DNA of 64,000 nucleotides, taken from assembly GCF_900182695.1 (NCBI RefSeq), contig NZ_FXTK01000004.1, positions 274,507 to 338,506 on the forward strand, read 5' to 3'. Made by a program: the position numbers and the translations under genes. Position 1 is the first letter of the stretch, and each line of letters starts with the position of its first letter. Origin of the DNA: Paracoccus laeviglucosivorans. Its GTDB lineage: Bacteria > Pseudomonadota > Alphaproteobacteria > Rhodobacterales > Rhodobacteraceae. A model generated the notes under the pieces. The model made no database searches and was not told the DNA's origin. It worked only from the letters and a program-made list of their open reading frames with translations. Shown here piece by piece: positions 9,438 through 18,937 of the stretch.

Positions 9438-9860
9438 TCACTGTTCCTTGCGGTAGCCCGGCTCATAGGTCAGGTAGGTCGGGCCGGTGATGATCAGCAC
9501 GCCACCCTCATATTTGATGCCATCGGCCTGTGACAGCGCCTCGAAATAGCGGTTCTCAAGGCGGCCGGCATTGCCCGAACAGGCCATGCGGGTGTTGGTC
9601 ACCGCACCCAGCTTGAAGGCCGGCGGTTCGGCGGTCTGGGGCGCGTTATAGTGGTTGCAGGGCGCCTGCCCGGAAAGCGAGCCATCCGCCTCGATCGTCA
9701 GGCCGACATTGCGCTGGGGCACGGTATCCGAACCGATCCCCACCAGAACATATTGCCCGGTCGGGATGTTATGCGCCGGATCGGTCGGCGCGGCAGGTTC
9801 GCAGGCGGCCAGCGCGGTGACGGCAGCCAGCGCGGCAGAAAGGGTCAGGATACGGGTCAT
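9438..9860 (-). CDS. META-domain (HslJ-like) lipoprotein
   Basis: Small envelope protein of 140 residues. The N-terminus MTRILTLSAALAAVTALAAC is a lipoprotein signal with a LAAC lipobox, so the mature protein should be lipid-anchored. The remainder fits the META/HslJ (DUF306) fold: YVLVGIGSD, LTIEADGSLSGQAPCNHYNA, and a late TRMACSG with the second Cys. HslJ relatives are linked to heat or novobiocin resistance, but the role here is unknown. GGAG at 9866-9870 supports the start. The gene is convergent with recO, with no gap. Confidence 0.8.
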   Translation of the reverse strand: MTRILTLSAALAAVTALAACEPAAPTDPAHNIPTGQYVLVGIGSDTVPQRNVGLTIEADGSLSGQAPCNHYNAPQTAEPPAFKLGAVTNTRMACSGNAGRLENRYFEALSQADGIKYEGGVLIITGPTYLTYEPGYRKEQ

Positions 9861-9938
9861 ATGAGGCTCCATTCTGTCATGTTGCGGCCATAATGCCCGA
9901 ACGCCCCCCGCTGTCCAGCCGGAGGCGATATTTTCCCG

Positions 9939-11591
9939 CTACCCCAGTAACCTGCGTGCAATAACCTGAGCCTGAATCTCGGCGGCACCCTCGAAGATGT
10001 TCAGGATACGGGCGTCGCACAGCACGCGGCTGATGGTGTATTCCAGCGCAAACCCGTTTCCGCCGTGGATCTGCAGCGCATTATCGGCCGAGGACCACGC
10101 CACCCGTGCGCCCAGCAGCTTGGCCATCCCAGCCTCAAGATCGCAGCGGCGACCGTGATCCTTTTCCCAGGCGCTGAAATAGGTCAGCTGGCGGGCGATC
10201 ATGATTTCCACCGCCATCATGGCCAGCTTGTCGGCCACGCGCGGAAACTGCACCAACGAGCGCCCGAACTGCTTGCGGTCCAGCGCATATTGCAGCCCGG
10301 TCTCGCACGCGGACTGGGCCACCCCCACAGCACGAGCAGCGGTCTGAATACGGGCGGATTCAAAGGTTTCCATCAACTGTTTAAAGCCGCGTCCAGGTTC
10401 GCCGCCCAACAGGTTTTCGCCGCGCACCCGGAACCCGTCAAATGCCAGTTCGTATTCCTTCATGCCGCGATAGCCCAGCACCTCGATCTCACCCCCCGTC
10501 ATGCCGGGGGTCGGGAACGGCTCGTTATCCGTGCCGGGGGTCTTTTCGGCCAGAAACATCGACAGCCCGCGCCAGTCGCTGCTGGCCGGGTCGGTCCGGG
10601 CCAGAAGCGTCATCACATGGGTGCGCTGCGCATGGGTGATCCATGTCTTGTTGCCGGTGACAACCCAATCGTCACCGTCCTGCACGGCCCGCGTCCGCAG
10701 GCTACCAAGGTCCGAGCCGGTATTTGGCTCGGTAAACACAGCCGTCGACAATATTTCGCCCGAGGCCAGACCGGGCAGCCATTTCGCCTTTTGCGCCTCT
10801 GTCCCGCCGCACAGGATCAGCTCTGCGGCAATCTCGCTGCGCGTGCCCAGCGAGCCTACGCCGATATAGCCGCGCGACAATTCCTCGGTCACGACCGCCA
10901 TCGAGGCTTTGGACAGGCCCAAGCCCCCATATTCTTCTGGGATGGTCAGCCCGAAAACGCCAAGTTCGGCCAGTTCCTGAATGATTTCAATGGGGATCAA
11001 CTGATCCGTCAGGTGCCATTCATGGGCGTTCGGGATCACGCGTTCATCGGCATAGCGACGGAACTGGTCGCGGATCATCTCCAGTTCCTCGTCCAGACCC
11101 GAGGCGCCAAAGGTCGCACGGCCCTGATTTTCCTGCATCAAGGCCACAAGTTCGGCACGTGCGGCAGGGGTGTTTCCGGCCATCAGGCGGCGCAAATCGG
11201 CATCGGGCTGCCAGTCCAGCCCAAGATCCGACAGGCGGGCGAATTCCGTCTGGCTCATCGGGATGCCGCCCGCGATCTGGGACAGGTATTCGCCCAGACC
11301 GATCTGCAGGATCAGCGCCTCGGCCCGGCCCAAGCCGACCGTTTGCGCCAGACGGTCCGCCCAACCCGTAAGCTGGCGCAACGATTCGACATAGGTGGCC
11401 AGCCAGGACAGCGCATGGGCCGCGTGCTGATGTTCGTCCAAAAGCGCGGGATCAGGCTTGCCCGCTGGTGCCACAAGGGCGCGCAAAGCTTCGGTCGCAT
11501 CGGTCAAAATCACGCCAAGGCCGGGCATCGCGGCCTTGGCGGCATCAAGCAGGGCGGCGGGCTGGTCGGCCATGGCAGGCGCATCCTTCAT
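9939..11591 (-). CDS. Acyl-CoA dehydrogenase, long N-terminal type
   Basis: FAD-dependent dehydrogenase with 550 residues. The first ~150 are a helical extension not found in the ~380-residue family core. The core has the acyl-CoA dehydrogenase signatures FTEPNTGSDLGSLRT (near 290), GNKTWITHA, RKQFGRSLVQFP and the C-terminal QIHGGNGFALEYTISRVLCDARI with the cofactor-binding tail. The ATG at 11591 is preceded by AGGGGAA. The substrate cannot be read from sequence; a branched-chain or cinnamoyl-like CoA is possible. It is divergent from the TauE permease gene. Confidence 0.88.
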   Translation of the reverse strand: MKDAPAMADQPAALLDAAKAAMPGLGVILTDATEALRALVAPAGKPDPALLDEHQHAAHALSWLATYVESLRQLTGWADRLAQTVGLGRAEALILQIGLGEYLSQIAGGIPMSQTEFARLSDLGLDWQPDADLRRLMAGNTPAARAELVALMQENQGRATFGASGLDEELEMIRDQFRRYADERVIPNAHEWHLTDQLIPIEIIQELAELGVFGLTIPEEYGGLGLSKASMAVVTEELSRGYIGVGSLGTRSEIAAELILCGGTEAQKAKWLPGLASGEILSTAVFTEPNTGSDLGSLRTRAVQDGDDWVVTGNKTWITHAQRTHVMTLLARTDPASSDWRGLSMFLAEKTPGTDNEPFPTPGMTGGEIEVLGYRGMKEYELAFDGFRVRGENLLGGEPGRGFKQLMETFESARIQTAARAVGVAQSACETGLQYALDRKQFGRSLVQFPRVADKLAMMAVEIMIARQLTYFSAWEKDHGRRCDLEAGMAKLLGARVAWSSADNALQIHGGNGFALEYTISRVLCDARILNIFEGAAEIQAQVIARRLLG

Positions 11592-11652
11592 CGGCATTTC
11601 CCCTATGCGGCAATGCAGCATGTTTAGCCGCTTCGCAGCGTTCGCGCAACTA

Positions 11653-11671
11653 TCATGCCAATTGCTGGCAT
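11653..11671 (-). promoter_or_regulatory. Inverted repeat upstream of the acyl-CoA dehydrogenase gene
   Basis: ATGCCA and TGGCAT flank ATTGC in the 148-bp divergent gap between the acyl-CoA dehydrogenase and permease genes. It is a plausible repressor site for either gene; the regulator is unknown. Confidence 0.3.
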
Positions 11672-11739
11672 AAAAAGAACGATTGTAACCTTCGCGATCC
11701 CGCTTGCATCCGGTCGCACAGCGGTTATCCCATGCTGCC

Positions 11740-12501
11740 ATGTTCGGCCTTGATCCCTTTCACCTATGGACCGCCATTGCCGTCACGCTGTTTGCGGGCT
11801 TCGTGAAGGGCGCGATCGGCTTTGCGATGCCCATTATCATGGTGTCGGTGCTTGGATCGTTCCTGACCGCGCAGCAGGCATTGGCTGCGGTCATCCTGCC
11901 TGTCCTGATCACTAACATTCATCAGGCACTGCGGCATGGCTGGGGTCCGGCTTGGCAGGCCGTGGTCAGCTATCGCTGGCATATCGGCGCAGTACTGGCG
12001 ATGATCCCGGTCAGTGCGGGGCTTGCGACCTTAATTCCGCAATGGCTGATGTATGGGCTGCTGGGCCTGCCGATCACGCTATATGCGGTCTGGCAGCTGA
12101 CCGGGCGCAGCATGGTGGTGCCGCTGCATCACCGGCGCCGGGCCGAGATCGTCACGGGCATCATCGGCGGGCTTTACGGCGGCATCTCGGGTATCTGGGG
12201 GCCGCCGCTGATCGTATTCCTGCTGTCCACCAACGTCCCCAAGGAAGAACAGATGCGCGTGCAGGGCGTCGTGTTCTTTCTGGGCGCTGCGGTTCTTAGC
12301 GTCACCCATATCCAGACCGGCGTGCTAAATGCCGACAGCCTGCCGTTTTCGGCGCTGCTGGTCATTCCGGCGATCATCGGCATGGCCATCGGCTATCTGG
12401 CGCATGACCGGCTGGACATCGCCCAGTTCCGGCGCTGGACGCTGATCCTGCTGGTGCTGACGGGCCTGAATCTGCTGCGGCGCGCGCTGGAGCTTTTCTG
12501 A
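11740..12501 (+). CDS. TauE/SafE-family membrane permease
   Basis: Probable anion exporter or importer of the sulfite exporter TauE/SafE family. It has 253 residues from [10 protein letters not shown]. About eight hydrophobic segments are arranged in two halves, each with a family motif: [16 protein letters not shown] near residue 19 and [20 protein letters not shown] near 143. Substrates in the family include sulfite, sulfoacetate and other organosulfonates; nothing nearby fixes the substrate. It lies 38 bp before dapE on the same strand. Confidence 0.85.
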   Translation: MFGLDPFHLWTAIAVTLFAGFVKGAIGFAMPIIMVSVLGSFLTAQQALAAVILPVLITNIHQALRHGWGPAWQAVVSYRWHIGAVLAMIPVSAGLATLIPQWLMYGLLGLPITLYAVWQLTGRSMVVPLHHRRRAEIVTGIIGGLYGGISGIWGPPLIVFLLSTNVPKEEQMRVQGVVFFLGAAVLSVTHIQTGVLNADSLPFSALLVIPAIIGMAIGYLAHDRLDIAQFRRWTLILLVLTGLNLLRRALELF

Positions 12502-12539
12502 CGCGCGGTGTAACCCTGCCTCCACGACAGGAGGCCGCT

Positions 12540-13688
12540 ATGACCCATATCCCCGACGCCGCCGCGCTGACCGCGCAACTGATCCGCTGCCCCTCGGTCA
12601 CCCCCGAGGAAGGCGGCGCACTGGTCCTGCTGACCGAAGTGCTGGCCGAAGCGGGTTTCGAATGTCAGCGCATCGACCGCAATGGCACGCCGAACCTGTT
12701 TGCCCGCTGGGGTGCCAAGGGGGCCGAACGGACCTTTGGCTTTAACGGCCATACCGATGTCGTGCCGCCCGGCGATGTGGCCGCATGGACCCATCCGCCG
12801 TTTTCGGGGCACGAGGCGGACGGGCTGATCTGGGGGCGCGGCGCGACCGACATGAAATCCGGCGTCGCGGCCTTCGTCGCGGCAGCCGTCGCGCTGGTGA
12901 CGGAAAACCCGCCAGACGGCGCGATCATCCTGACCATCACCGGCGATGAGGAAGGCCCAAGCCGCGACGGCACACGCGCCCTGCTGGACTGGATGGCCGC
13001 TGCGGGTGAACGCATGGATGTCTGCATCGTGGGCGAGCCGTCGAACCCTGACCGCATGGGCGAGATGATCAAGATCGGGCGGCGCGGCTCGATGACGTTG
13101 CAGATTGCGGCGCGTGGCATTCAGGGCCATGCCGCCTATCCGCATCGGGCCAGAAACCCGCTTCATGCACTGGTCGCGCTGCTGAATGACCTGACCGCCC
13201 GACCGCTGGACAATGGGACCGAGCATTTCGATCCCTCGGGGCTGCAGGTCACCACCGTCGATTGCGGCAATCCGGCATCGAACGTGATCCCGGCCCTTGC
13301 GCGCGCCACCGTGAACATCCGCTTCAACGACGCGCATAGCTCGGAAAGCCTTGACCGGATGATCCGCGACAAGGCCGCAGCGATCGCCGAAGCCACCGGC
13401 GTCAGCTTCGAGATCGAAACCGAGGTATCGGGCGAAAGCTTCCTGACCCGCCCCGGCCCCTTTGTCGATCTGGTGCGCGGCGTCGTGCAGCAGGCGACGG
13501 GGCTTGATCCGGTCCTGTCCACCTCGGGCGGGACTTCGGATGCGCGTTTCGTCAAAGACCACTGCCCGGTCCTTGAATTCGGCCTTGTGGGCCATTTCAT
13601 GCATCAGGTCGATGAGCGTGTGCCCGCAGATCAGGTCCGCCAGCTTGCCGCCATCTATCGCACCATTCTGGAACGCTATTTCGCATGA
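12540..13688 (+). CDS. dapE: DapE, succinyl-diaminopimelate desuccinylase
   Basis: Di-zinc M20 hydrolase of the succinylase branch of lysine/meso-diaminopimelate synthesis. It has 382 residues with AGGAGG upstream of the ATG. Metal and catalytic motifs are present: [11 protein letters not shown] near residue 69, [11 protein letters not shown] near 100, [12 protein letters not shown] near 136 and [11 protein letters not shown] near 352. The ATG of the next gene overlaps its stop (ATGA, 13685-13688), so the downstream acetyltransferase is likely co-translated. Confidence 0.95.
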   Translation: MTHIPDAAALTAQLIRCPSVTPEEGGALVLLTEVLAEAGFECQRIDRNGTPNLFARWGAKGAERTFGFNGHTDVVPPGDVAAWTHPPFSGHEADGLIWGRGATDMKSGVAAFVAAAVALVTENPPDGAIILTITGDEEGPSRDGTRALLDWMAAAGERMDVCIVGEPSNPDRMGEMIKIGRRGSMTLQIAARGIQGHAAYPHRARNPLHALVALLNDLTARPLDNGTEHFDPSGLQVTTVDCGNPASNVIPALARATVNIRFNDAHSSESLDRMIRDKAAAIAEATGVSFEIETEVSGESFLTRPGPFVDLVRGVVQQATGLDPVLSTSGGTSDARFVKDHCPVLEFGLVGHFMHQVDERVPADQVRQLAAIYRTILERYFA

Positions 13689-14101
13689 TCGAAAAGACCC
13701 AAGACATCGCCACCTGCCGCCAGATCCGCCATGAAGTTTTCGTGGTCGAGCAACTGGTCCCCGAAGCCGAGGAATGGGACGACCTCGACGGCGATGCGAT
13801 CCACCTGATCGCCCGCGACGACAGCGGACAACCCATCGGCACGGCGCGCATCCTGTTCGACGGTGAAACCGGCAAGATCGGCCGCGTCGCCGTGCGCAAG
13901 GCTGGACGCGGCACCGGCATCGGCGCGGCCCTGATCCGCGCCGCGCTGGAGGAACTGGCCCAGACCCCCGGCATCACCCGCGCGAAGCTGGGTGCGCAGA
14001 CCCATGCCATCGGTTTTTACGAAAAGCTGGGTTTCACCGTCTATGGTCCCGAATATCAGGACGGCGGCATCCCCCATCGCGACATGACGCGGGAGCTGTG
14101 A
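13685..14101 (+). CDS. GNAT-family N-acetyltransferase (ElaA-like)
   Basis: Acyl-CoA-dependent acetyltransferase of 138 residues. It opens with [20 protein letters not shown], typical of the ElaA/YjcF subgroup, and contains the acetyl-CoA loop [14 protein letters not shown] near residue 77 and [14 protein letters not shown] near the C-terminus. The acceptor substrate is unknown. It is coupled to dapE by a 4-bp overlap, and the next gene starts directly after its stop. Confidence 0.85.
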   Translation: MIEKTQDIATCRQIRHEVFVVEQLVPEAEEWDDLDGDAIHLIARDDSGQPIGTARILFDGETGKIGRVAVRKAGRGTGIGAALIRAALEELAQTPGITRAKLGAQTHAIGFYEKLGFTVYGPEYQDGGIPHRDMTREL

Positions 14102-14605
14102 TTGATCCGCCCCGAGCTGCGTCCATGGGCTGAAACGGTTGCCGCGCTGGCCGCGACGGCCTTCGGCATCTGGGTCTTCTCATTGGGTGGGTTCATCCTG
14201 TGGCCTGTCGGCACGCTGATCGCGGGCGCGTCGGCCATCTGGGCGCTGGACGCGCGGCGGCGCATGCGATTTCACAGCAATGCCTCGGCCCCCGGCGTGG
14301 TCGAACTGGATGAGGGCGCGATTCGCTATCTTTCCCCAGACCGCGTGCTGGGCGGAGAGATCCCGCTGCGCGACCTGTCCGAAATCCGGCTGATGCGCCT
14401 GAATGAACGGCGGCACTGGCGGCTGAAAAGCCTTGACGGTCAAGCCCTTCTGATCCCGGTCGAGGCGAAGGGCGCCGAAGGTCTGGCCAGCGCCTTTGCC
14501 GCGCTGCCGGGCGTGGACATGGGGCGCATCGCAAATGCCCTGTCAAGTGACGGCCCCGCAATCCAGACCCTTTGGACGAGGACGGATCGCCCCCGCTTGA
14601 CTTGA
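14102..14605 (+). CDS. Small membrane protein of unknown function
   Basis: A 167-residue protein starting at a TTG directly after the acetyltransferase stop. Two hydrophobic segments near residues 12-48 are separated by a very short turn. They are followed by a basic DARRRMRF stretch and a soluble C-terminal part with a PH-like beta pattern (GVVELDEGAIRYLSP, IPLRDLSEIRLMRL). I do not recognise the family. Position suggests co-transcription with dapE and the acetyltransferase. The TTG start is inferred from the tight junction. Confidence 0.65.
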   Translation: MIRPELRPWAETVAALAATAFGIWVFSLGGFILWPVGTLIAGASAIWALDARRRMRFHSNASAPGVVELDEGAIRYLSPDRVLGGEIPLRDLSEIRLMRLNERRHWRLKSLDGQALLIPVEAKGAEGLASAFAALPGVDMGRIANALSSDGPAIQTLWTRTDRPRLT

Positions 14606-14654
14606 GCCGCTGGGATTGCCACCTGTGGCGGATAAAGGCAACGAAAGGCCACCG

Positions 14655-16034
14655 ATGTCCATTCCTCAACAGGGCGGCGGCCCGATCGAGCGTCCCGAAC
14701 AACTGGCGGAATATATCGCCTCGGGCGAAAAACCCAAGGATCGCTGGCGTATCGGCACCGAGCACGAGAAATTCGGCTATCGCCATTCCGACCTTGCCCC
14801 CCTGCCCTATGACGCGCCCGAAGGTCAGGCCAGCGTCAAGGCGATGCTGGAAGGGATCGGCAACCGCTATGGCTGGTCACCGGTGCGCGAGGCCGGGCAT
14901 ATCATCGGGCTGGAACGCGACGGCGCGAATGTCAGCCTTGAACCCGGTGGGCAACTGGAACTGTCCGGCGCCCCGGTCGAAACCATCCATCAGACCTGCG
15001 ACGAGGTGAACCAGCATCTGGCCGAGGTGAAATCCGTGGCCGACGATCTGGGCGCCGGCTTCATCGGTCTTGGCGCGGCCCCGGTCTGGTCGCAGGACCA
15101 GATGCCGATGATGCCCAAGGGCCGCTACCGGCTGATGACCGACTATATGGGCCGGGTGGGCGAACTTGGCACGCAGATGATGTATCGCACCTGCACCGTG
15201 CAGGTGAACCTGGACTTCGGGTCGGAAGCCGACATGGTGCAGAAGCTGCGCGTGGCGCTGGCACTGCAACCGGTTGCGACGGCGCTGTTTGCGAACTCGC
15301 CCTTCCTCGACAACAAACCCAACGGCATGAAAAGCTGGCGGGCGCATATCTGGCAGAACCTGGACGAGGCCCGCACCGGCCTGCTGCCCTTCGCCTTTGA
15401 AGACGGCATGGGCTATGAACGCTGGGTGGATTACGTTTTGGACGTGCCGATGTATTTCGTCTATCGCGACGGCAAATACATCAACGCGCTGGGGCAAAGC
15501 TTCCGCGACTTTATGAAGGGTCAGCTTCCCGCGCTGCCGGGCGAGATCCCCACACTGTCGGACTGGGCCGATCACCTGACGACCGTTTTCCCCGAAGCCC
15601 GCGTCAAGAAGTTCATCGAAATGCGCGGCGCCGATGGTGGCCCGTGGCGCCGCCTTTGCGCCCTGCCCGCGCTGTGGGTCGGCCTGATCTATGACCAGTC
15701 GGCGCTGGATGCGGCATGGGATCTGTGCAAGGGCTGGACGCATGAACAGCGCAACGGTCTGCGCGTGGCGGCGGCGCGTCAGGGTCTGCAAGGCGAATAT
15801 GACGGGCTGCGCCTGCATGACATCGCCCGCGACGTGCTGGAAATCGCCGAGCATGGGTTGAAGAACCGCGCGCGCCCCGGCCAGAACGGTCTGGTCCCAG
15901 ATGAAACCCATTTCCTGAACGCGCTGAAGGAAAGCGTCGATAGCGGCAAGGTTCCGGCGGATGAGTTGCTGGCACGCTATCACGGCGAATGGGGCGGCGA
16001 TCTGTCCAAGATCTACGGCGAATATTCTTACTGA
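14655..16034 (+). CDS. gshA: Glutamate-cysteine ligase (plant/alphaproteobacterial type)
   Basis: ATP-dependent formation of gamma-glutamylcysteine, the first step of glutathione synthesis. It has 459 residues from the ATG at 14655 (GAAAGG upstream). The protein belongs to the plant-like GCS2/EgtA group: RWRIGTEHEKFGY near residue 30, LEPGGQLELSGAP near 96, MPKGRYRLM and MMYRTCTVQVNLDF near 180. gshB is not in the window. A strong hairpin follows the stop. Confidence 0.93.
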   Translation: MSIPQQGGGPIERPEQLAEYIASGEKPKDRWRIGTEHEKFGYRHSDLAPLPYDAPEGQASVKAMLEGIGNRYGWSPVREAGHIIGLERDGANVSLEPGGQLELSGAPVETIHQTCDEVNQHLAEVKSVADDLGAGFIGLGAAPVWSQDQMPMMPKGRYRLMTDYMGRVGELGTQMMYRTCTVQVNLDFGSEADMVQKLRVALALQPVATALFANSPFLDNKPNGMKSWRAHIWQNLDEARTGLLPFAFEDGMGYERWVDYVLDVPMYFVYRDGKYINALGQSFRDFMKGQLPALPGEIPTLSDWADHLTTVFPEARVKKFIEMRGADGGPWRRLCALPALWVGLIYDQSALDAAWDLCKGWTHEQRNGLRVAAARQGLQGEYDGLRLHDIARDVLEIAEHGLKNRARPGQNGLVPDETHFLNALKESVDSGKVPADELLARYHGEWGGDLSKIYGEYSY

Positions 16035-16040
16035 AAAGCG

Positions 16041-16067
16041 AAGGGCCGGGGATCACCCGGCCCTTTT
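16041..16067 (+). terminator. Rho-independent terminator after gshA
   Basis: AAGGGCCGGG and CCCGGCCCTT form a 10-bp perfect stem with a 5-base loop, followed by a T run at 16064-16067. It starts 6 bp after the gshA stop and also faces the end of the convergent DUF2852 gene. Confidence 0.85.
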
Positions 16068-16071
16068 GGCA

Positions 16072-16482
16072 TCACGACTGCAATTCGCGCGGTTCCTTGC
16101 GGCTTTGCATGAACTGGTCGAATTCCGACTTGTCCTTGGCTTCGCGCAGCTTCTGCAGGAAGTCCAGAAACTCATTATGTTCATCTTCCAGACGCTTCAG
16201 GGTTTCTTCGCGGTAGGCGTCAAAAACCGTGTTGCCGCTGGACTGGAACTGGCTGCTGTGGCGGCTGCGACGGTCATGGCGGTGGCGGCAGGAAAACATA
16301 CGTTTGCTCCAGATCATATATCCCAGAATGGCAAGGCCGACAGGCCAGGCCGCGACAAAGGCCAGGATCATCGCGACGATCCAGGCGCCCTTGCCACGCT
16401 CATCCAGCCAGTCGCGGATGGCGGCCAGGGCCGTGCCGATCCGGTCCATGACGGACGGGCGTGTGGCGAAGTCAGTGTTCAT
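16072..16482 (-). CDS. DUF2852 membrane protein
   Basis: A 136-residue protein of the DUF2852 family, function unknown. One hydrophobic segment pair lies near residues 30-52 (GAWIVAMILAFVAAWPVGLA, then ILGYMIWSKRMF). It is followed by a basic Arg/His/Ser linker (CRHRHDRRSRHSS) and an acidic, coiled-coil-like C-terminus with a YREETLKRLEDEHNEFLDFL stretch. GGGAG supports the ATG at 16482. It is last in line after tetR on the same strand, with a palindrome between them, so it may be a target of that TetR. Confidence 0.8.
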   Translation of the reverse strand: MNTDFATRPSVMDRIGTALAAIRDWLDERGKGAWIVAMILAFVAAWPVGLAILGYMIWSKRMFSCRHRHDRRSRHSSQFQSSGNTVFDAYREETLKRLEDEHNEFLDFLQKLREAKDKSEFDQFMQSRKEPRELQS

Positions 16483-16496
16483 TTGGCTCCCTTTCT

Positions 16497-16525
16497 CTAT
16501 GTGAATGTTAATCACATTTACATAG
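16497..16525 (-). promoter_or_regulatory. 29-bp palindrome, candidate TetR operator
   Basis: Imperfect inverted repeat with half-sites CTATGTGAATGT and ACATTTACATAG around a short centre; outer 6 bp and inner 5 bp are perfectly symmetric. It lies 15 bp upstream of the DUF2852 start and 43 bp after the tetR stop, where a repressor would control DUF2852. The AT-rich centre may also contain the -10 region. Confidence 0.6.
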
Positions 16526-16568
16526 ATGGAGAGCCTTGGCCCGCCTTCAATGGGTCGGGTGCAAAAAT

Positions 16569-17180
16569 TTATGCCGAAATTACGCCAAGCCCGCGCAGAT
16601 AGATCAGCGCCCCGCTTTCCAGCATGTCTTCTGGCGAAATGGGCGAACGGCCACCCGGCTTGCCGCGGCTGAACAGTTCGACCACGCCATGGCTCATGGC
16701 CCAGATGTGATCGGCGACCATCCAGGCGGGCGGGCGCTGCCCCCCTGTGGCGTTGCGAAACAACTCTTCGGCACCGCGCACCAGCACGCCACGCGCGCGG
16801 TCGGCAGCCTGGGTCAGGCCGGAATTCCCGGTGATCGAGATGCCCGATTCGAACATGGCGATGTAAGAGCCGCGCCGTTCTGCGGCAAAGGCCAGATAGG
16901 CTTTGCCCATATGCAGGAACGCGGTCAAAGCTGTGGGACGTCCATCGGCAAAGGCGGCTTCCAGCCGATCGGCGAATTCCTCGAAGCCCTGCCGGGCGAC
17001 TTCCTCAAGCAATTCGTCCCGACCGGCAAAATGGCGATAGGGCGCGGCGGCGCTGACGCCCGCCTGACGCGCAGCCTCAGCCAGAGTAAAGGCTTGCGGG
17101 CCCTTCTCCTCGATCAGTTGCACGGTCGCTTCGACCAGCGCCTGACGCAGATTGCCGTGATGGTATGAGGAACGGGCCAA
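16569..17180 (-). CDS. TetR-family regulator with WHG C-terminal domain
   Basis: Transcriptional repressor of 203 residues. The HTH is at residues 8-55 (YHHGNLRQALVEATVQLIEE, then AGVSAAAPYRHFAGRDELLEEV). The C-terminal ligand domain has the TetR_C_33/WHG signature near residue 160 (AWMVADHIWAMSHGVVEL). The ligand is unknown. It starts 11 bp after the HPr stop, so it may be read from the hprK operon. The 29-bp palindrome downstream suggests it controls DUF2852. Confidence 0.9.
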   Translation of the reverse strand: MARSSYHHGNLRQALVEATVQLIEEKGPQAFTLAEAARQAGVSAAAPYRHFAGRDELLEEVARQGFEEFADRLEAAFADGRPTALTAFLHMGKAYLAFAAERRGSYIAMFESGISITGNSGLTQAADRARGVLVRGAEELFRNATGGQRPPAWMVADHIWAMSHGVVELFSRGKPGGRSPISPEDMLESGALIYLRGLGVISA

Positions 17181-17191
17181 GTCAGCGGCCC

Positions 17192-17482
17192 TTACATGCC
17201 TTCGCCGAAGTAATCCCCGACCAGCGCGGACAAGGCATCGGCCAATTCACCTGCCTGCGCGCCCTTAGTCGTGACGCGGATCGTGCTGCCGCGCGGCGCG
17301 GTCAGCATCAAAAGACCCATGATCGAATCGCCGGACACGCTCATCCCATCCTTTTCGACGGTGGCGCGGGCATCGAAACGCTCGACGGTTTCGACGAATT
17401 TGGCGCTGGCCCGCGCGTGCAGACCTTTTTCGTTGATGATTTGCAGTTCGCGGGTAACTGACCCGTGGCTTAGATCATTCAT
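17192..17482 (-). CDS. ptsH: HPr phosphocarrier protein
   Basis: Small phosphocarrier of a PTS relay, 96 residues. The phosphorylated histidine is in NEKGLHARASAKF (His near residue 21). The HPr kinase target serine is in SGDSIMGLLML, and hprK is four genes upstream, so both regulatory residues are present. The ATG overlaps the stop of the EIIA gene (17479-17482). No sugar permease is in the window, which fits the regulatory PTS of alphaproteobacteria. EI (ptsP) is not in view. Confidence 0.94.
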   Translation of the reverse strand: MNDLSHGSVTRELQIINEKGLHARASAKFVETVERFDARATVEKDGMSVSGDSIMGLLMLTAPRGSTIRVTTKGAQAGELADALSALVGDYFGEGM

Positions 17483-17904
17483 GAGGCGGCGCGGCTTGGA
17501 ACGGGGATGATGTCGGCAGGCAGCACATCGTAACTGTTGATGTATTTCCGACCCGCGTCCTTGGCCAGCGTTACCGCATCCGCCACCGACAATTTGCGCG
17601 ATTTTGCCAGCTTTACCAGCATGGGCAGGTTCGCACCGTATAGGATTGAGCGATTGCGCGCATGACACGCCATCAGCGAAAGGTTCGAGGGCGAGCCGCC
17701 AAACAGATCCGTGACCACCACGACCCCATCCCCGGTATCGACCGAGTCGGCGGCGGCGCAGATTTCGGCCTGCTTTTCGCCGCGATCATGGTTTTCCTCA
17801 ATCGTCACGGCGCGGATACCCGATTGTGGCCCAACGACATGCTCGACCGCCGAGAGATATTCTCGGGCGAGCCCCCCATGTGCCACGATGACAATTCCGA
17901 TCAA
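17479..17904 (-). CDS. PTS EIIA component, mannose family (regulatory)
   Basis: A 141-residue EIIA-Man-type protein (ManX/PtsM-like) taking phosphate from HPr. It has the phospho-histidine motif IGIVIVAHGGLAREYL near the N-terminus, TDLFGGSPSNLSL near residue 70, and a GANLPMLVKL stretch. No IIB, IIC or IID partner is present, so a regulatory role is likely. No in-frame ATG fits, and a TTG at 17904 behind GTGGGG is the best start. This choice is inferred. It lies 31 bp after rapZ and is coupled to ptsH. Confidence 0.88.
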   Translation of the reverse strand: MIGIVIVAHGGLAREYLSAVEHVVGPQSGIRAVTIEENHDRGEKQAEICAAADSVDTGDGVVVVTDLFGGSPSNLSLMACHARNRSILYGANLPMLVKLAKSRKLSVADAVTLAKDAGRKYINSYDVLPADIIPVPSRAAS

Positions 17905-17935
17905 ATTTCCCCACCACGCATGGTCTGCCGCATGT

Positions 17936-18892
17936 TCACGCCGAAACTGCGCGGGGACTGGCGTTCTGGCCATCATCCGCAGGTGCCGGCGCCTTTTCAC
18001 GGCGTTCAAGTTCCCGATGTCTAGTTGACACTTGCCAGCCTGCTTTCGCAAGCGCATCTGCCATTTTTTCCGCCATTGTGACGGAACGGTGTTGCCCTCC
18101 GGTGCAGCCAAAGCCGATCACCAGATGGGCTTTGCCCTCCTCCAGATGTGCGGGAAGGACAAAAAGCAGCAATTCCAGAATGCGGTCAAAGAATTCGGCG
18201 AATCGCGAATCAGCGGCGACGTATTCCTGCACCGCAGCATCGCACCCGTTCAAAGGGCGCAAAGACGGCTCCCAATGCGGATTTGCCAGAAAGCGGCAGT
18301 CGAACATCGTATCGACCCCGCGCGGCACCCCCCGCTTATAGGAAAACGACTGGACCGAGACGGTCAGCCGCCGCCCTGGCTCGGTATCGAACCAGCGCGC
18401 CAGCTCGGCCTTCAGGTCATGGGGTGACAGTTCGGATGTATCGACCAGCACATCGGCCCGCGCCTTGATCGGGGCCAGCATGTCGCGTTCAGCCAGAATC
18501 GCGTCCAGCGGCGCACCTTCGGACCGTAAAGGATGGCGGCGGCGCGTTTCGTTGAAGCGGCGCAAAAGCTGTTCGGTGGCGCAGTCCAGAAACAGCACCT
18601 CGGGTTCATAAGCGGGCAGACGGGTCAGCCGATCAATCAGTTCGATCAGGTTCGCCGCCGAAAAGTCACGATTGCGCACGTCCAGCCCCAGTGCCAGCGG
18701 AACCGGCCGCGCAGGCCCGTCCAGCAAGCGCGGCACCAGCGACAAAGGCAGATTGTCGATTGCCTCGTAACCCAGATCTTCCAGCACGTTGATCGCGGTC
18801 GAGCGCCCGGCCCCGGATGGGCCGGTGATCAGGACCAGCCGCTGGGTCTGGTCGTCAGGCTTGATGTCTGTGGTCATGGCGGGCATCGACAT
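17936..18892 (-). CDS. rapZ: RapZ, RNase adapter / nucleotide-binding protein
   Basis: P-loop protein of the RapZ/YvcJ family. In E. coli it guides RNase E to the sRNA GlmZ; in alphaproteobacteria its partner is unknown. Walker [13 protein letters not shown] is near the N-terminus, with [20 protein letters not shown] near residue 105 and the RapZ C-terminal signature [12 protein letters not shown] near 260. The end has a charged extension ([13 protein letters not shown]). Starts at 18907 (GTG), 18892 and 18877 are all possible with no strong ribosome site; I chose 18892. It lies between hprK and the EIIA gene. Confidence 0.92.
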   Translation of the reverse strand: MSMPAMTTDIKPDDQTQRLVLITGPSGAGRSTAINVLEDLGYEAIDNLPLSLVPRLLDGPARPVPLALGLDVRNRDFSAANLIELIDRLTRLPAYEPEVLFLDCATEQLLRRFNETRRRHPLRSEGAPLDAILAERDMLAPIKARADVLVDTSELSPHDLKAELARWFDTEPGRRLTVSVQSFSYKRGVPRGVDTMFDCRFLANPHWEPSLRPLNGCDAAVQEYVAADSRFAEFFDRILELLLFVLPAHLEEGKAHLVIGFGCTGGQHRSVTMAEKMADALAKAGWQVSTRHRELERREKAPAPADDGQNASPRAVSA

Positions 18893-18937
18893 GATGGTTC
18901 GGGGCACTGCCTTTAGGGCGACCGATGGCCACTGGGG

